A stretch of 64,000 nt of DNA from Gammaproteobacteria bacterium (GTDB lineage: Bacteria > Pseudomonadota > Gammaproteobacteria > Pseudomonadales > Pseudohongiellaceae), in NCBI GenBank assembly GCA_017853205.1, contig JAFMKB010000002.1, forward strand, positions 53,962-117,961, in the 5' to 3' direction. Each line of letters begins with the position of its first letter. The stretch's first letter is position 1. The notes under the pieces were generated by a model, which searched no databases, was not told where the DNA came from, and was given only the letters and a program-made list of their open reading frames with translations. The position numbers and the translations under genes are program-made. Of the stretch, positions 8,184-19,354 are shown one piece after another.

Positions 8184-9281
8184 ATGAATATCCTCGTTAA
8201 CTTCGCGTCACTCTACAGGCTGCTAACGCCTTGTCTTGCTGCCGCTTTAATCTCTGTAGCCTTGTTTACTTCGAGCGTGCAGGCGGTGCAAGTAGAAGGT
8301 CTTTATAGCCATCAGACGGAAGTGTCGGGTGATGACGAAACAGAGCGCGCGCAGGCCTTTGCGACCGCGCTAGCCGCGGTCATCGTAAAGTTGACCGGTG
8401 GGGAAGACGCGCTGCTGGTGTCTGGCGTTGAGCGCGCCATATCCCGCGCACGCGATTTCGTTGAAGGCATTAGCTACTCGAGCATTAGCGATACTGCGTC
8501 CGGTCAAACACAGAGAATGATTACCGTAGATCTATCCAAGGCGTTAGTTGATGCATTATTAAGTGATCTCGGTATTCCGATTTGGAATATCAACAGGCCG
8601 AGTATTTTGGTTTGGGTCGCTATTCAATCTCCAGAAGGCAGTCGGCGCTTGATGAATCCCGAGACCGATCAGTCTATGGTCGAAGCGCTTGTCGATTTCG
8701 CGGATTCGCGCGGCCTCCCCTTGCTTTTTCCTGTGCTTGATTTTGAGGATCGAAGAAATCTTACGATTGATAACCTCTGGGATCTCCGCAGCGAAGCGAT
8801 CAATCAAGCCAGCGCTCGTTATGGCGCTGACGGCATTTTGGCAGGGCGTATTCACTTTACTCCAACGGGTGAGCTCGTCGGGCTTTGGCAATTCCAGTTT
8901 CAGGGGGAAGCGCAGATTTTTGATGGGCTGGATTCGGATTTGAATGCGTATCTTGAAGCGCCGCTTATGAAGGTAACAGATCAGTTATCAGATTATTTTG
9001 CACTTCCTTCGGTCAGCAGCTTCGAGCGGAGTATCACTCTACGAGTCGATGGCATTCGCACGCTTGCCGATTATGCAGCGCTACTGGCTTATGTCAGCCA
9101 GTTAGGCATTGTTCCCGAGTCCTCGCTTGCCTCACTCGATGCCGAACGAGTGGAGCTCAACCTCGCCGTGTTGGGCGATGCCATTCGACTTCGTGAGTTA
9201 ATAGCACTAGACAGAGATCTTTTACCAATCGATTCAACGCGAAGCGAAACTGAACTGCTTCACTACCGATGGACCCGATAG
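8184..9281 (+). CDS. DUF2066 domain-containing exported protein
   Basis: A 365-residue protein of the DUF2066 family, which in many Gammaproteobacteria lies between purM and hda, exactly as here. An N-terminal signal peptide is evident (basic start, hydrophobic stretch about residues 13-30, likely cleavage after SSVQA). Conserved features include the opening 'VEGLYSHQTEVSG...RAQAFATALAAVIVKLTGG' and 'PSILVWVAIQ'. The function is unknown; exported and possibly envelope-associated is inferred from the signal. A TATGAT hexamer at 8170-8175 would start transcription almost at the ATG. It overlaps hda only if the earlier hda start is used. Confidence 0.88.
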   Translation: MNILVNFASLYRLLTPCLAAALISVALFTSSVQAVQVEGLYSHQTEVSGDDETERAQAFATALAAVIVKLTGGEDALLVSGVERAISRARDFVEGISYSSISDTASGQTQRMITVDLSKALVDALLSDLGIPIWNINRPSILVWVAIQSPEGSRRLMNPETDQSMVEALVDFADSRGLPLLFPVLDFEDRRNLTIDNLWDLRSEAINQASARYGADGILAGRIHFTPTGELVGLWQFQFQGEAQIFDGLDSDLNAYLEAPLMKVTDQLSDYFALPSVSSFERSITLRVDGIRTLADYAALLAYVSQLGIVPESSLASLDAERVELNLAVLGDAIRLRELIALDRDLLPIDSTRSETELLHYRWTR

Positions 9282-9283
9282 GT

Positions 9284-10021
9284 ATGAGTGATTCTAAAGA
9301 TGTGTCTCGCCAGGCTAGCGAGCCTTACGACCAACTCGCGCTCGGGCTGTCGTTGGATGATTCTGCCGTATTTGAGAATTTCTTTACCTGCGAGGGTAAT
9401 GCACTAGCGCTCGCGAAGCTCAGAGATCTAGGGGCTAGCAGCGAGGAGGGGGATTTCATCTTTCTGTGGGGTGAGGGCTCTCCTGGGTTGACTCATTTAC
9501 TGCAGTCGGCCTGCCATCATGGGGCGCGCTCGGGACTGTCCGCGTTCTACTTATCCCTGAAAGAGCGCGATCATTTGGCACCCGATATTATTGAGGGGCT
9601 TGAGAGCCTCGATATTATCTGCCTCGATGACGTTGATGCTGTTGCTGGGCTTGCTGATTGGGAGGCCTCATTATTCACACTCTTTAATAGAATAAAGGAC
9701 GCGCGTCGGACCCTTATTTTGTCCTCGCGACTGACGCCAGCGAATCTTCCGATTGCTCTACCAGATTTGAAATCGCGCCTACAATCCGGCCTCACTCTCC
9801 AAGTGCATGAATTAGACGACAAGCAGAAACGCGACGCACTGATTATGCGCGCTGGTTTGAGGGGAATCGACATGAGTACAGGCGTTGCGGATTATGTGCT
9901 GTCGCGCGCTGAACGCGGACTTCCTGCGCTCCTCAACGTGCTTGACCGTCTCGATGAGAGCACTATTAAGCAGAAGCGCCTCCTTACTATTCCTTTAGTC
10001 AAAGCAACGCTCGGCTGGTAG
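9284..10021 (+). CDS. hda: DnaA regulatory inactivator Hda
   Basis: A 245-residue AAA+ protein related to the ATPase domain of DnaA. With the DNA-loaded beta clamp it promotes ATP hydrolysis by DnaA (RIDA) and so limits re-initiation. The N-terminal QLALGL (residues 16-21) fits the clamp-binding motif QL-L. The Walker region FLWGEGSPG is loose, as is usual for Hda, and the sensor region reads ALPDLKSRLQSGLTLQVHELDDKQKRDAL. I chose ATG 9284, just after the DUF2066 stop, over an ATG at 9269 that would overlap it; the two are probably translationally coupled. Confidence 0.9.
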   Translation: MSDSKDVSRQASEPYDQLALGLSLDDSAVFENFFTCEGNALALAKLRDLGASSEEGDFIFLWGEGSPGLTHLLQSACHHGARSGLSAFYLSLKERDHLAPDIIEGLESLDIICLDDVDAVAGLADWEASLFTLFNRIKDARRTLILSSRLTPANLPIALPDLKSRLQSGLTLQVHELDDKQKRDALIMRAGLRGIDMSTGVADYVLSRAERGLPALLNVLDRLDESTIKQKRLLTIPLVKATLGW

Positions 10022-10094
10022 TCAGAGCGTAATTCTCTGCAACATTGCGCGCTTTTCGTTGCAACACCCATCGTTACAACGCTGTTCGTTATGG

Positions 10095-10114
10095 CACCTC
10101 TACAGAGGTGTTTT
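10095..10114 (+). terminator. Weak terminator hairpin after hda
   Basis: CACCTC (10095-10100) and GAGGTG (10105-10110) form a 6-bp stem with a TACA loop, followed by TTTT. It overlaps the stop codon of the converging DUF2069 gene. The U tract is short, so efficiency is uncertain. Confidence 0.5.
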
Positions 10115-10480
10115 GAAATGTTCCCGATAGCTTCGAATAAACAGCACAAGGGTGACGAACAAGCCCACGCATAGGCTAACCTCAATAACGCCCTGAACGA
10201 GTTGTTCCGCCCTAAATGCAACAAGAATGCCATGGATAAAGTAGAGGAGAACGACGAAGCTCATCCAGCCGTAGGTCCGTGCGCGAGTAGTCTGCAAGCC
10301 GCGCGTGAAGAGCAAAAGCGGTAGCACCTGAATTAAGCTGATTACGGTGCTCCCTAGACTCACTTTGCCGAGCATCAGCGGAGTGCTGATGATAAAGAAT
10401 GCGATAAGGCTATAGTAAAAAGCCAGCACAGCGAGGCGATTAAGCGCAACGCTGCGTGGGAGTTTCGTTGCAGGATTCAT
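10100..10480 (-). CDS. DUF2069 domain-containing inner-membrane protein
   Basis: A 126-residue integral membrane protein of the DUF2069 family with four predicted hydrophobic segments (AVLAFYYSLIAFFI, VISLIQVLPLLLF, GWMSFVVLLYFIHGIL and VSLCVGLFVTLVLF) and a short basic tail. Its function is not known. In this class the gene commonly follows wrbA, and here the ATG at 10480 lies one base after the wrbA stop, so I place the start there rather than at an upstream start inside wrbA. The third in a proS-wrbA-DUF2069 run, it is likely read from the proS promoter. Confidence 0.85.
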   Translation of the reverse strand: MNPATKLPRSVALNRLAVLAFYYSLIAFFIISTPLMLGKVSLGSTVISLIQVLPLLLFTRGLQTTRARTYGWMSFVVLLYFIHGILVAFRAEQLVQGVIEVSLCVGLFVTLVLFIRSYREHFKTPL

Positions 10481-10481
10481 G

Positions 10482-12838
<2,357 letters not shown>

Positions 12839-12890
12839 TGAAGGGTGTTCCTTGTAAATTTTGTGATAATGCTTAAAGGGAATCATAAAG

Positions 12891-12922
12891 TAAAAAGGCA
12901 GCCCGTGGGCTGCCTTTTTTTG
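12891..12922 (-). terminator. Strong intrinsic terminator after the HU-family gene
   Basis: GGCAGCCC (12897-12904) pairs with GGGCTGCC (12907-12914), with a run of T on one side and A on the other, so it can act in both directions. On the minus strand it ends the HU-family transcript before proS. Confidence 0.9.
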
Positions 12923-12982
12923 CGATTGACTCGCCGTCTCTGCGTCGATGATATTACACCGGCGACGGCGCTACGCGAATCA

Positions 12983-13372
12983 CTAGACCGCGAAGTCTTT
13001 GAGCTTCTTAAGAGGAAGCACTTTAACGCGTGTTGTCGCAGGCTTCTTAGGGATATCCATTAATTCGCCAGGCTTGAAGGGGTTGGGAACATTCTTGCGC
13101 GCAGGGCGAGCAGGACGAACCACAGATTTGATTTTCAGAAGGCCTGGGAGAGTGAACTCGCCGACTGCGCGCTTCTTAACATGACGCTCGATCAGGACTG
13201 TCAATTCTTCGATTACAGCAGCAACATCTTTCTTGCTTAATGCCGTATTGCTTGCAATTTCGTTGAGTATTTCAGTCTTTGTGTATTTCTTTTGGATTGC
13301 TGGAGCCTTGCGCGCGACAGGCGCCGCTTTAGCTTTAGCAGCAGCTTTTTTAGGAGATTTCTTAACAGCCAT
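12983..13372 (-). CDS. HU-family DNA-binding protein with N-terminal Lys/Ala-rich tail
   Basis: A 129-residue nucleoid protein. Residues about 31-90 have the HU/IHF core (KTEILNEIASNTALSKKDVAAVIEELTVLIERHVKK, then the beta saddle GEFTLPGLLKIKSVVRPARPARKNVPNPFKPGE), including the DNA-wrapping arm with the NP dipeptide. It differs from plain HU (about 90 residues) by an N-terminal tail of some 30 residues made mostly of Lys, Ala and Pro, and by a basic C-terminus. Such tails resemble eukaryotic H1 tails and probably add nonspecific DNA binding. ATG 13372 has a good ribosome site (gaagagag). A weak promoter lies at 13464-13492. Confidence 0.88.
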   Translation of the reverse strand: MAVKKSPKKAAAKAKAAPVARKAPAIQKKYTKTEILNEIASNTALSKKDVAAVIEELTVLIERHVKKRAVGEFTLPGLLKIKSVVRPARPARKNVPNPFKPGELMDIPKKPATTRVKVLPLKKLKDFAV

Positions 13373-13789
13373 GCCCACTCTCTTCTGTATAGTCAGTTAA
13401 TAGAGGTTGTTTTTTCTCTTGAGTAATTGCTTTTAAATACTAGTAACAACACTCAACGCGCTCTTTATAAAACATTCAACTTATGCCCGCAAGCGTTTGC
13501 ACCCCTATTTTTCGGTATAAGTTGGTCGAAACGGATAGTTTCTTCATTTGTGCAAGTCACTGCGTTGCAATCGAGTAATTCGGTAACCCTCTATCGTCAG
13601 TTACCTTCGGTTGTGTGAGACCAAGATAATCAAGTTGAATTGGTTAAAAGGATTGTTGAACGAGGCGAATCGAGGGTGATGCTAAATTCCGAACTAGGTT
13701 ATAATTAGCGGTTAATCGCCAGCGGCTTTAGGTGCTATACACAGATGCGGCGAGCCATTCGGGTTTTAGAGTAAGCAGGAATTATTTAA
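13373..13789. other. 417-nt intergenic region between HU-family gene and fmdB-like gene
   Basis: This divergent stretch has no convincing gene; the 63-codon plus-strand frame at 13427-13618 lacks a ribosome site and protein-like composition. It contains a minus-strand promoter-like pair for the HU-family gene, an imperfect palindrome GCAAGCGTTTGC (13489-13500), and a TATAAT hexamer (13700-13705) that could serve the zinc-ribbon gene, although no good -35 accompanies it. Confidence 0.6.
13464..13492 (-). promoter_or_regulatory. Weak sigma-70-type promoter candidate for the HU-family gene
   Basis: On the minus strand TTGCGG (13492-13487) is followed after 17 nt by TATAAA (13469-13464). The -10 is good, the -35 only partly matches. 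The leader would be about 85 nt. Confidence 0.3.
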
Positions 13790-14056
13790 ATGCCTATTTA
13801 TGAATATCGCTGCGAAAGCTGCGAACAGACGTTAGAGGCACTCCAGCGAATGAGCGATGAGCCTCTTAAGCAATGCCCATCGTGCGGTAAGGAGACCCTC
13901 AGTAAAATGGTTTCCGCTGCGAGTTTTAGGTTGAAGGGCGGGGGATGGTATGAGACCGACTTTAAAACCGGCAAGAAGAAGCAACTCGCGGATTCTAGTT
14001 CTGGATCAGGCACAGAGGCAGGGTCAGCGACTTCGTCGCCGAAGGCCGCCAGCTAA
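13790..14056 (+). CDS. FmdB family zinc-ribbon protein
   Basis: An 88-residue protein of the FmdB family of putative regulatory zinc ribbons. The opening MPIYEYRCESCEQTLEALQ is diagnostic, and the four metal-binding cysteines are Cys8, Cys11, Cys29 and Cys32. The segment SAASFRLKGGGWYETDF is the usual conserved second part, after which a serine/glycine/alanine-rich tail appears disordered. The gene very often precedes aspS in Gammaproteobacteria, as it does here with a gap of about 110 nt. The function has not been established; DNA or ribosome binding has been proposed for members. Confidence 0.93.
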   Translation: MPIYEYRCESCEQTLEALQRMSDEPLKQCPSCGKETLSKMVSAASFRLKGGGWYETDFKTGKKKQLADSSSGSGTEAGSATSSPKAAS

Positions 14057-14166
14057 GTTGTTAGCGATTAGAGCGACAATAGGCGTCTAGACAGTTAAAC
14101 AAGCATTATGCCAGTGGTCTTCGAGGGCCCCTTGGCGACACAATAAGACTAATTCAGGGAAAAGTT

Positions 14167-15948
14167 ATGCGCAGCAACTATTGCGGTGAGCTAAACGAAA
14201 CATTCGTAGGACAACAGGTAGAACTCTGCGGTTGGGTTCACCGTCGTCGAGATCACGGTGGCGTAATCTTCCTTGATGTGCGTGATCGCGAAGGCTTGGC
14301 TCAGGTAGTCTTCGATCCTGACACCGTTGAGGCATTTGCTCTCGCGGAAACGGTCAGAAACGAATTTGTTGTTAAAATAACAGGTCTTGTTCGTCCGCGC
14401 CCAGAGGGTACTTCTAACAGCGGACTCGGGACAGGTGCAATCGAGGTCTTGGGAAAGCAGTTAGAAATACTCAATGCTGCTGCCACACCTCCCTTTCAAC
14501 TCGATGAGCATGCCGCCGTGGGGGAAGATATTCGTCTGCGCTATCGCTATGTAGACCTGCGTCGCCCAGAAATGACCGAGCGTCTCCGCTTTCGATCCAA
14601 GGTGACGAACACTGTCCGCAATTTCTTCGACGATAATGGCTTTATAGACGTTGAAACGCCTCTTTTGACAAAAGCAACTCCAGAAGGCGCGCGAGACTAT
14701 CTTGTTCCAAGCCGAACGCATCCAAGTCGTTTTTTTGCGCTGCCTCAGTCGCCTCAGCTATTTAAACAGATCCTTATGGCAGCGGGCATGGATCGCTATT
14801 ACCAGATTGCGAAATGTTTCCGAGACGAAGACCTGCGCGCCGATCGCCAGCCAGAGTTCACTCAGATTGATGTCGAAACCTCTTTCATGGACGAAGAGCA
14901 AATAATGACGACCATGGAGGGTATGATAAGCGGTGTATTCAAGAAGCATCTCGGTGTCGAGCTTGGTGAATTTCCGCGCATGCCGTTCTCCGAGGCGATG
15001 AATCGATATGGCTCTGACAAGCCGGATCTGCGCATTGATCTCGAACTTGTCGATATCGCTGAACTCATGAAAGACGTTGATTTTAAGGTTTTCAGCGGAC
15101 CGGCGAACGACGCAGACAGCCGTGTAGTTGCGCTTCGAGTGCCAGGTGGCGCTGAAATCAGCCGAAAGTCGATTGATGAATACACTAAATTTGTTTCTAT
15201 CTACGGCGCGAGGGGGCTTGCGTGGGTGAAGGTAAACGACCGCGTTGCTGGGCTCGAAGGGTTACAGTCGCCCATTCTGAAGTTCATGCCTGACGAGGTT
15301 GTTGAGGCTCTGTTGCAAAAACTAGGCGCCGAAACGGGAGATATTATTTTCTTCGGTGCAGACAAGGCTAAGGTGGTCAATGAGGCGATCGGCGCGTTGC
15401 GGATTAAGGTTGCCGAGGATTTGGGTCTGGTAAAAGACAGCTGGGCGCCACTTTGGGTTGTTGATTTTCCTATGTTCGAAACGAATAGCGAAGGAAACCT
15501 CACGTCGCTTCATCACCCGTTCACCGCTCCAGCTTGTTCCGTTGAAGAGCTGAAGAATTCACCAGCGACTGCGCTCTCTCGTGCCTATGACATGGTACTC
15601 AACGGCACTGAATTGGGCGGTGGCTCAATACGTATTAATAAGCCGGAGATGCAACAATCCGTCTTCGAAGTCTTGGGTATTGGTGAGGAGGAGGCTCAGG
15701 AAAAGTTCGGGTTCCTGCTTGACGCGCTCAGTTACGGGTGTCCTCCCCATGGCGGCATCGCGTTTGGCCTTGATCGACTGATCATGTTGATGACAGGTGC
15801 TACGTCGATTCGCGACGTTATAGCGTTCCCTAAGACTCAGTCTGCGGCGTGTCCGCTGACCGAAGCGCCAGGTGAGGTGTCTACTAAGCAGCTGCGCGAG
15901 CTCAATATTCGCCTGCGCGAGCAGCCTAAGCCAGAGGGCGTTGAGTAG
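14167..15948 (+). CDS. aspS: Aspartate--tRNA ligase
   Basis: A 593-residue class II synthetase of the bacterial AspRS type. The N-terminal OB-fold anticodon-binding domain ([26 protein letters not shown]) is followed by the catalytic core with motif 2 ([20 protein letters not shown]), the bacterial GAD insertion domain (about residues 290-420) and motif 3 near the C-terminus ([15 protein letters not shown]). It charges tRNA-Asp, one copy of which is encoded at 44968-45044. The length and start match the family. Whether it also mischarges tRNA-Asn cannot be told from sequence alone, and no gatCAB is in this window. Confidence 0.97.
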   Translation: MRSNYCGELNETFVGQQVELCGWVHRRRDHGGVIFLDVRDREGLAQVVFDPDTVEAFALAETVRNEFVVKITGLVRPRPEGTSNSGLGTGAIEVLGKQLEILNAAATPPFQLDEHAAVGEDIRLRYRYVDLRRPEMTERLRFRSKVTNTVRNFFDDNGFIDVETPLLTKATPEGARDYLVPSRTHPSRFFALPQSPQLFKQILMAAGMDRYYQIAKCFRDEDLRADRQPEFTQIDVETSFMDEEQIMTTMEGMISGVFKKHLGVELGEFPRMPFSEAMNRYGSDKPDLRIDLELVDIAELMKDVDFKVFSGPANDADSRVVALRVPGGAEISRKSIDEYTKFVSIYGARGLAWVKVNDRVAGLEGLQSPILKFMPDEVVEALLQKLGAETGDIIFFGADKAKVVNEAIGALRIKVAEDLGLVKDSWAPLWVVDFPMFETNSEGNLTSLHHPFTAPACSVEELKNSPATALSRAYDMVLNGTELGGGSIRINKPEMQQSVFEVLGIGEEEAQEKFGFLLDALSYGCPPHGGIAFGLDRLIMLMTGATSIRDVIAFPKTQSAACPLTEAPGEVSTKQLRELNIRLREQPKPEGVE

Positions 15949-16061
15949 CAGATTTGTTGAGTGCGCGGTGATCTGATTGCCAAACGCATTGAAAGAATAG
16001 GGTGATAATGAAGGGGGGCTGCGCGGCGACCTCTGAGGATAGGGATACACAGGAGTGAAGA

Positions 16062-16805
16062 ATGGCGGGTCATAGTAAATGGGCGAACATCAAGCATCGT
16101 AAGGCTGGACAGGACGCTAAACGAGGCAAGATCTTTACCAAGATAATCCGTGAGCTCACGGTTGCCGCAAAGTCGGGTGGAGGCAACGTCGCCGACAATC
16201 CACGCCTCCGCGCAATCATGGATAAAGCGCTTTCGGCAAACATGACCCGTGACACTATCGATCGCGCGATCGCTCGAGGAGCGGGCACTGCCGAAAACGA
16301 AAACCTCGAAGAGTTAGATTATGAAGGCTACGGCCCGGGTGGGGTAGCTATCTTGGTCGAAACGCTGACGGACAATAAAAACCGCACTGTTGCCGAGGTG
16401 AGGCATTGCTTTAGTAAATACGGTGGTAGCCTTGGAACGAACGGATCAGTCGCTTATCTATTCGAGCGCACGGGAATCATTAGCTTTCCAGCGGGCGCTG
16501 ATGAAGAGCAGATCATGGAAATTGCGCTGGAAGCTGGCGCTCATGACATTACAACGAATGAAGATTCTAGCGTCGATGTGTTAACGACACTTGAGACCTT
16601 TGGTGCGGTGCAGGATGCGCTTAAAACAGCGGGGCTCGAATGGGCTAATGCCGAAATGACGATGCTGGCATCAACTCAGGCGGAGCTCGATCTTTCCGGC
16701 GCTGAATCATTGCTAAAGCTAATCGACCATATGGAAGACCTCGATGATGTTCAGAATGTCTACCATAACGGCAATATTTCGGATGAAATCGCCGCACAGC
16801 TCTGA
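16062..16805 (+). CDS. yebC: YebC/PmpR family protein
   Basis: A 247-residue protein of the TACO1/YebC/PmpR family. It begins [28 protein letters not shown], the family signature, and continues with [25 protein letters not shown] and the [18 protein letters not shown] motif. Members were first described as transcriptional regulators; recent work on relatives links them to translation through difficult sequences. It is placed between aspS and ruvC, a common order in this class, with 62 nt before ruvC. Cytoplasmic. Confidence 0.95.
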   Translation: MAGHSKWANIKHRKAGQDAKRGKIFTKIIRELTVAAKSGGGNVADNPRLRAIMDKALSANMTRDTIDRAIARGAGTAENENLEELDYEGYGPGGVAILVETLTDNKNRTVAEVRHCFSKYGGSLGTNGSVAYLFERTGIISFPAGADEEQIMEIALEAGAHDITTNEDSSVDVLTTLETFGAVQDALKTAGLEWANAEMTMLASTQAELDLSGAESLLKLIDHMEDLDDVQNVYHNGNISDEIAAQL

Positions 16806-16867
16806 GCGGCGACACCGGTGCTTAACGGTTTTCAATAGCCCCAATTTATAACCACGGTAACGAGACG

Positions 16868-17386
16868 ATGGCGATTTTTTTGGGAATTGACCCCGGCTCA
16901 AGAGTCACCGGCTACGGTCTCGTGAATGCAGTCGGCAATCGACTCGAATTTGTGGGATGCGGACGCATAAAAACATCTTCCGACTCTCAACCCGAGAGAC
17001 TTAAAACTATTTTTGACGGCATCTGCTCCGTGATTGAGGAGTTTTCACCTCAGTATGCGGCTGTCGAAGAGGTCTTCATGGGCAAGAACGCTGCTTCAGC
17101 ACTCAAGCTTGGACAGGCGCGAGGAAGTGCGATGGTAGGTTGCTTGCATCACGATCTCGAGGTAAGCGAATATTCTGCGAGAATGGTAAAGCTTGCCGTC
17201 GTTGGTTCGGGGTCAGCAACCAAAGCGCAGGTTCAACATATGGTGAAGGCGATACTCGGGATCGATGATACACTCGCCGAAGACGCGAGCGATGGACTCG
17301 CCATCGCGATTTGTCATGCGAATACCCATGCAAGTTTAATAAAAATGTCGGGAGCTAACCGCTTCAGCAGGAAACGCTTTAAGTGA
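16868..17386 (+). CDS. ruvC: Crossover junction endodeoxyribonuclease RuvC
   Basis: A 172-residue Holliday-junction resolvase. The four acidic residues of the active site are recognisable: Asp8 (FLGIDPGSRVTGYG), Glu67 (AAVEEVF), Asp139 and Asp142 (AEDASDGLAIAICH). The length is normal (173 in E. coli). The protein acts as a dimer on junctions moved by RuvAB, which are encoded immediately downstream. The stop overlaps the GTG start of ruvA by 4 nt (GTGA), consistent with coupled translation. Confidence 0.97.
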   Translation: MAIFLGIDPGSRVTGYGLVNAVGNRLEFVGCGRIKTSSDSQPERLKTIFDGICSVIEEFSPQYAAVEEVFMGKNAASALKLGQARGSAMVGCLHHDLEVSEYSARMVKLAVVGSGSATKAQVQHMVKAILGIDDTLAEDASDGLAIAICHANTHASLIKMSGANRFSRKRFK

Positions 17387-17997
17387 TAGGACGCATTCGC
17401 GGGATCCTTATAGAAAAAGAACCAACCGATATTCAGGTGGAGGTTGGGGGTATTGCCTATGAGGTTCAGGTGCCCATGAGCACTCTTTTCAAGCTACCTG
17501 AAATTGGTGAAGTGGTGACGTTGCATACGCACTTTGTGGTGCGTGAAGATGCACAGCAGCTTTTCGGCTTCATCGGGGTCAAAGATAAGGCGTTGTTCAG
17601 GACGTTGATCAAAGTTAACGGTGTAGGCCCAAAGATGGCGCTTGGCATTCTTTCCAGCGTCGATTCTGACGCCCTTGTCGGTTTGGTGTTGAATAACGAC
17701 ATTGCCGCGCTTGTTGCAATGCCAGGTATCGGCAAAAAAACGGCTGAGAGATTGGTTATCGAACTTCGCGACAAGATTAAGGACTGGGAGGTCGCAGGTG
17801 GTTCGCATGCTAACGCAGGGGCAAAGGCAAGCTCGCCCAATGCGGCCTCGGCAGCGCGCGAGGCAGAAACTGCGCTCGTCAGCCTCGGTTACAAGCTCCC
17901 CCAAGCGGCGAGGGCAATAGCATCGGTTCAGAAGGACAGGCCTGAGCTTGCGAGTAGCGAAGAGCTCATTCGCTTCGCATTGAAAAGTATGGCGTAA
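17383..17997 (+). CDS. ruvA: Holliday junction branch migration protein RuvA
   Basis: A 204-residue junction-binding protein. The N-terminal OB fold starts MIGRIRGILIEKEPTDIQVEVGGIAYEVQVP; two helix-hairpin-helix motifs follow (KVNGVGPKMALGIL and AMPGIGKKTAERLVIELRDK), and the C-terminal domain that binds RuvB ends with AARAIA..... It forms tetramers around the four-way junction and loads the RuvB motor. The start is GTG, overlapping ruvC. The linker between the second and third domains is alanine/serine-rich, as is usual. Confidence 0.97.
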   Translation: MIGRIRGILIEKEPTDIQVEVGGIAYEVQVPMSTLFKLPEIGEVVTLHTHFVVREDAQQLFGFIGVKDKALFRTLIKVNGVGPKMALGILSSVDSDALVGLVLNNDIAALVAMPGIGKKTAERLVIELRDKIKDWEVAGGSHANAGAKASSPNAASAAREAETALVSLGYKLPQAARAIASVQKDRPELASSEELIRFALKSMA

Positions 17998-18025
17998 ATA
18001 AGAGAATCTTGGGGACTTAGGTGCA

Positions 18026-19072
18026 ATGATAGAAGATCGTTTAATCTCTGCGGACAGTTCTCGCACCGAAGAGTCGCATGACCGCGCGATCCGCCCGCTC
18101 TCGCTTCAGGACTATGTTGGCCAGAGCGAAGTCAAACAGCAGATGGAGATTTTCATTCATGCCGCGCGCGGTCGCGGCGAGCCTCTAGATCACACGCTAG
18201 TCTTTGGCCCGCCGGGCTTAGGGAAAACCACGCTCGCAAACATTATCGCCAATGAGCTTAACGCCAATATCAAGGCGACTTCGGGGCCGGTGCTTGAGAA
18301 AGCAGGCGATTTGGCGGCTATGCTCACTAATCTTGAGGCCGGCGACGTGCTGTTCATCGACGAGATCCATCGTATGAGCCCAGCGATAGAGGAAATTCTC
18401 TACCCAGCGATGGAAGATTATCAACTCGACATTATGATTGGCGAGGGGCCCGCTGCACGTTCGATCAAGCTTGAGCTACCGCCATTTACCCTTGTCGGCG
18501 CGACAACGCGGGCAGGGTTGCTGACGTCGCCGCTGCGCGATCGTTTCGGCATTATTCAGCGGCTCGAATTTTATTCGCTTGAAGAGCTCACTACCATTGT
18601 TACTCGCTCTTCGAAAATACTCGGCACTCAGATTGATCAATCAGGAGCATCTGAAATCGCGCGCCGTTCGCGGGGCACGCCCAGAATCGCGAATCGGTTG
18701 CTTCGACGTGTGCGAGACTACTCGCAAGTCAAGTCAGATGGGGCGATTGGCGCCGACGAAGCGGCTGCCGCGCTCGATATGCTCAGTATCGATAACAATG
18801 GCTTCGATCATATGGATCGTAGGCTAATTATGACCATGATCGAAAAGTTCGATGGCGGGCCGGTAGGAGTCGATAGTTTGGCCGCGGCAATCAGCGAGGA
18901 GCGCGACACGATCGAAGATGTCCTGGAGCCCTACTTAATTCAGCAGGGATTTATTATGCGTACGCCTCGGGGTCGCGTGGTCACTCAGCACGGCTATCGT
19001 CATTTTGGTTTAGAACCCGTGAAAGAGCATGCAGACTTGTTTGACGATCCGGAACCGAGTAAGGCGCTTTAG
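18026..19072 (+). CDS. ruvB: Holliday junction branch migration DNA helicase RuvB
   Basis: A 348-residue AAA+ motor protein. Walker A is GPPGLGKTT (residues 61-69), Walker B is DEIH (112-115), and the sensor/arginine-finger region reads [19 protein letters not shown]. The C-terminal winged-helix domain ends [18 protein letters not shown]. It follows ruvA after 28 nt and completes ruvCAB. Hexamers of RuvB drive branch migration during recombination repair. The next gene is tolQ, after 282 nt. Confidence 0.98.
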   Translation: MIEDRLISADSSRTEESHDRAIRPLSLQDYVGQSEVKQQMEIFIHAARGRGEPLDHTLVFGPPGLGKTTLANIIANELNANIKATSGPVLEKAGDLAAMLTNLEAGDVLFIDEIHRMSPAIEEILYPAMEDYQLDIMIGEGPAARSIKLELPPFTLVGATTRAGLLTSPLRDRFGIIQRLEFYSLEELTTIVTRSSKILGTQIDQSGASEIARRSRGTPRIANRLLRRVRDYSQVKSDGAIGADEAAAALDMLSIDNNGFDHMDRRLIMTMIEKFDGGPVGVDSLAAAISEERDTIEDVLEPYLIQQGFIMRTPRGRVVTQHGYRHFGLEPVKEHADLFDDPEPSKAL

Positions 19073-19086
19073 ACTTCTGGTTGCCT

Positions 19087-19123
19087 CAGTCTAGTCTGAG
19101 TGTTGCATGCTATTGCTAGACTG
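19087..19123. repeat. Inverted repeat just after ruvB
   Basis: CAGTCTAG (19087-19094) and CTAGACTG (19116-19123) are perfect 8-bp inverted arms around a 21-nt loop that holds a gcatgc palindrome. There is no U tract, so it may be a weak or Rho-assisted terminator or a binding site. Confidence 0.35.
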
Positions 19124-19354
19124 TCTCAGTAAAGTGTCATCTTTAAATCGTACACTCGACCCTAACCTTTCCAAAAGAGCAAAACTATTTCCTCCTTCTG
19201 CCGAAAGTAGTAAGTGAAGCAGCGGATAGGCGGCGGCTTGCGGCTGTCCAATAGTTAGCCCGCTCGTCGGCCTGATAATAAGGCTCACGCATAGCCTAAC
19301 AGCGAAGCTAATCTTTAAAAGCATCACTGCTCATCAGATTCTGGAGAAGAAGAA

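Noticed and set aside
13427..13618. 63-codon plus-strand frame upstream of the zinc-ribbon gene
   Set aside because: No ribosome binding site, serine/asparagine-rich random-looking composition, and it covers the probable promoter of the HU-family gene.
19091..19327. 78-codon minus-strand frame between ruvB and tolQ, considered as a ybgC remnant
   Set aside because: It is on the wrong strand, carries no hot-dog-fold motifs and overlaps an inverted repeat.
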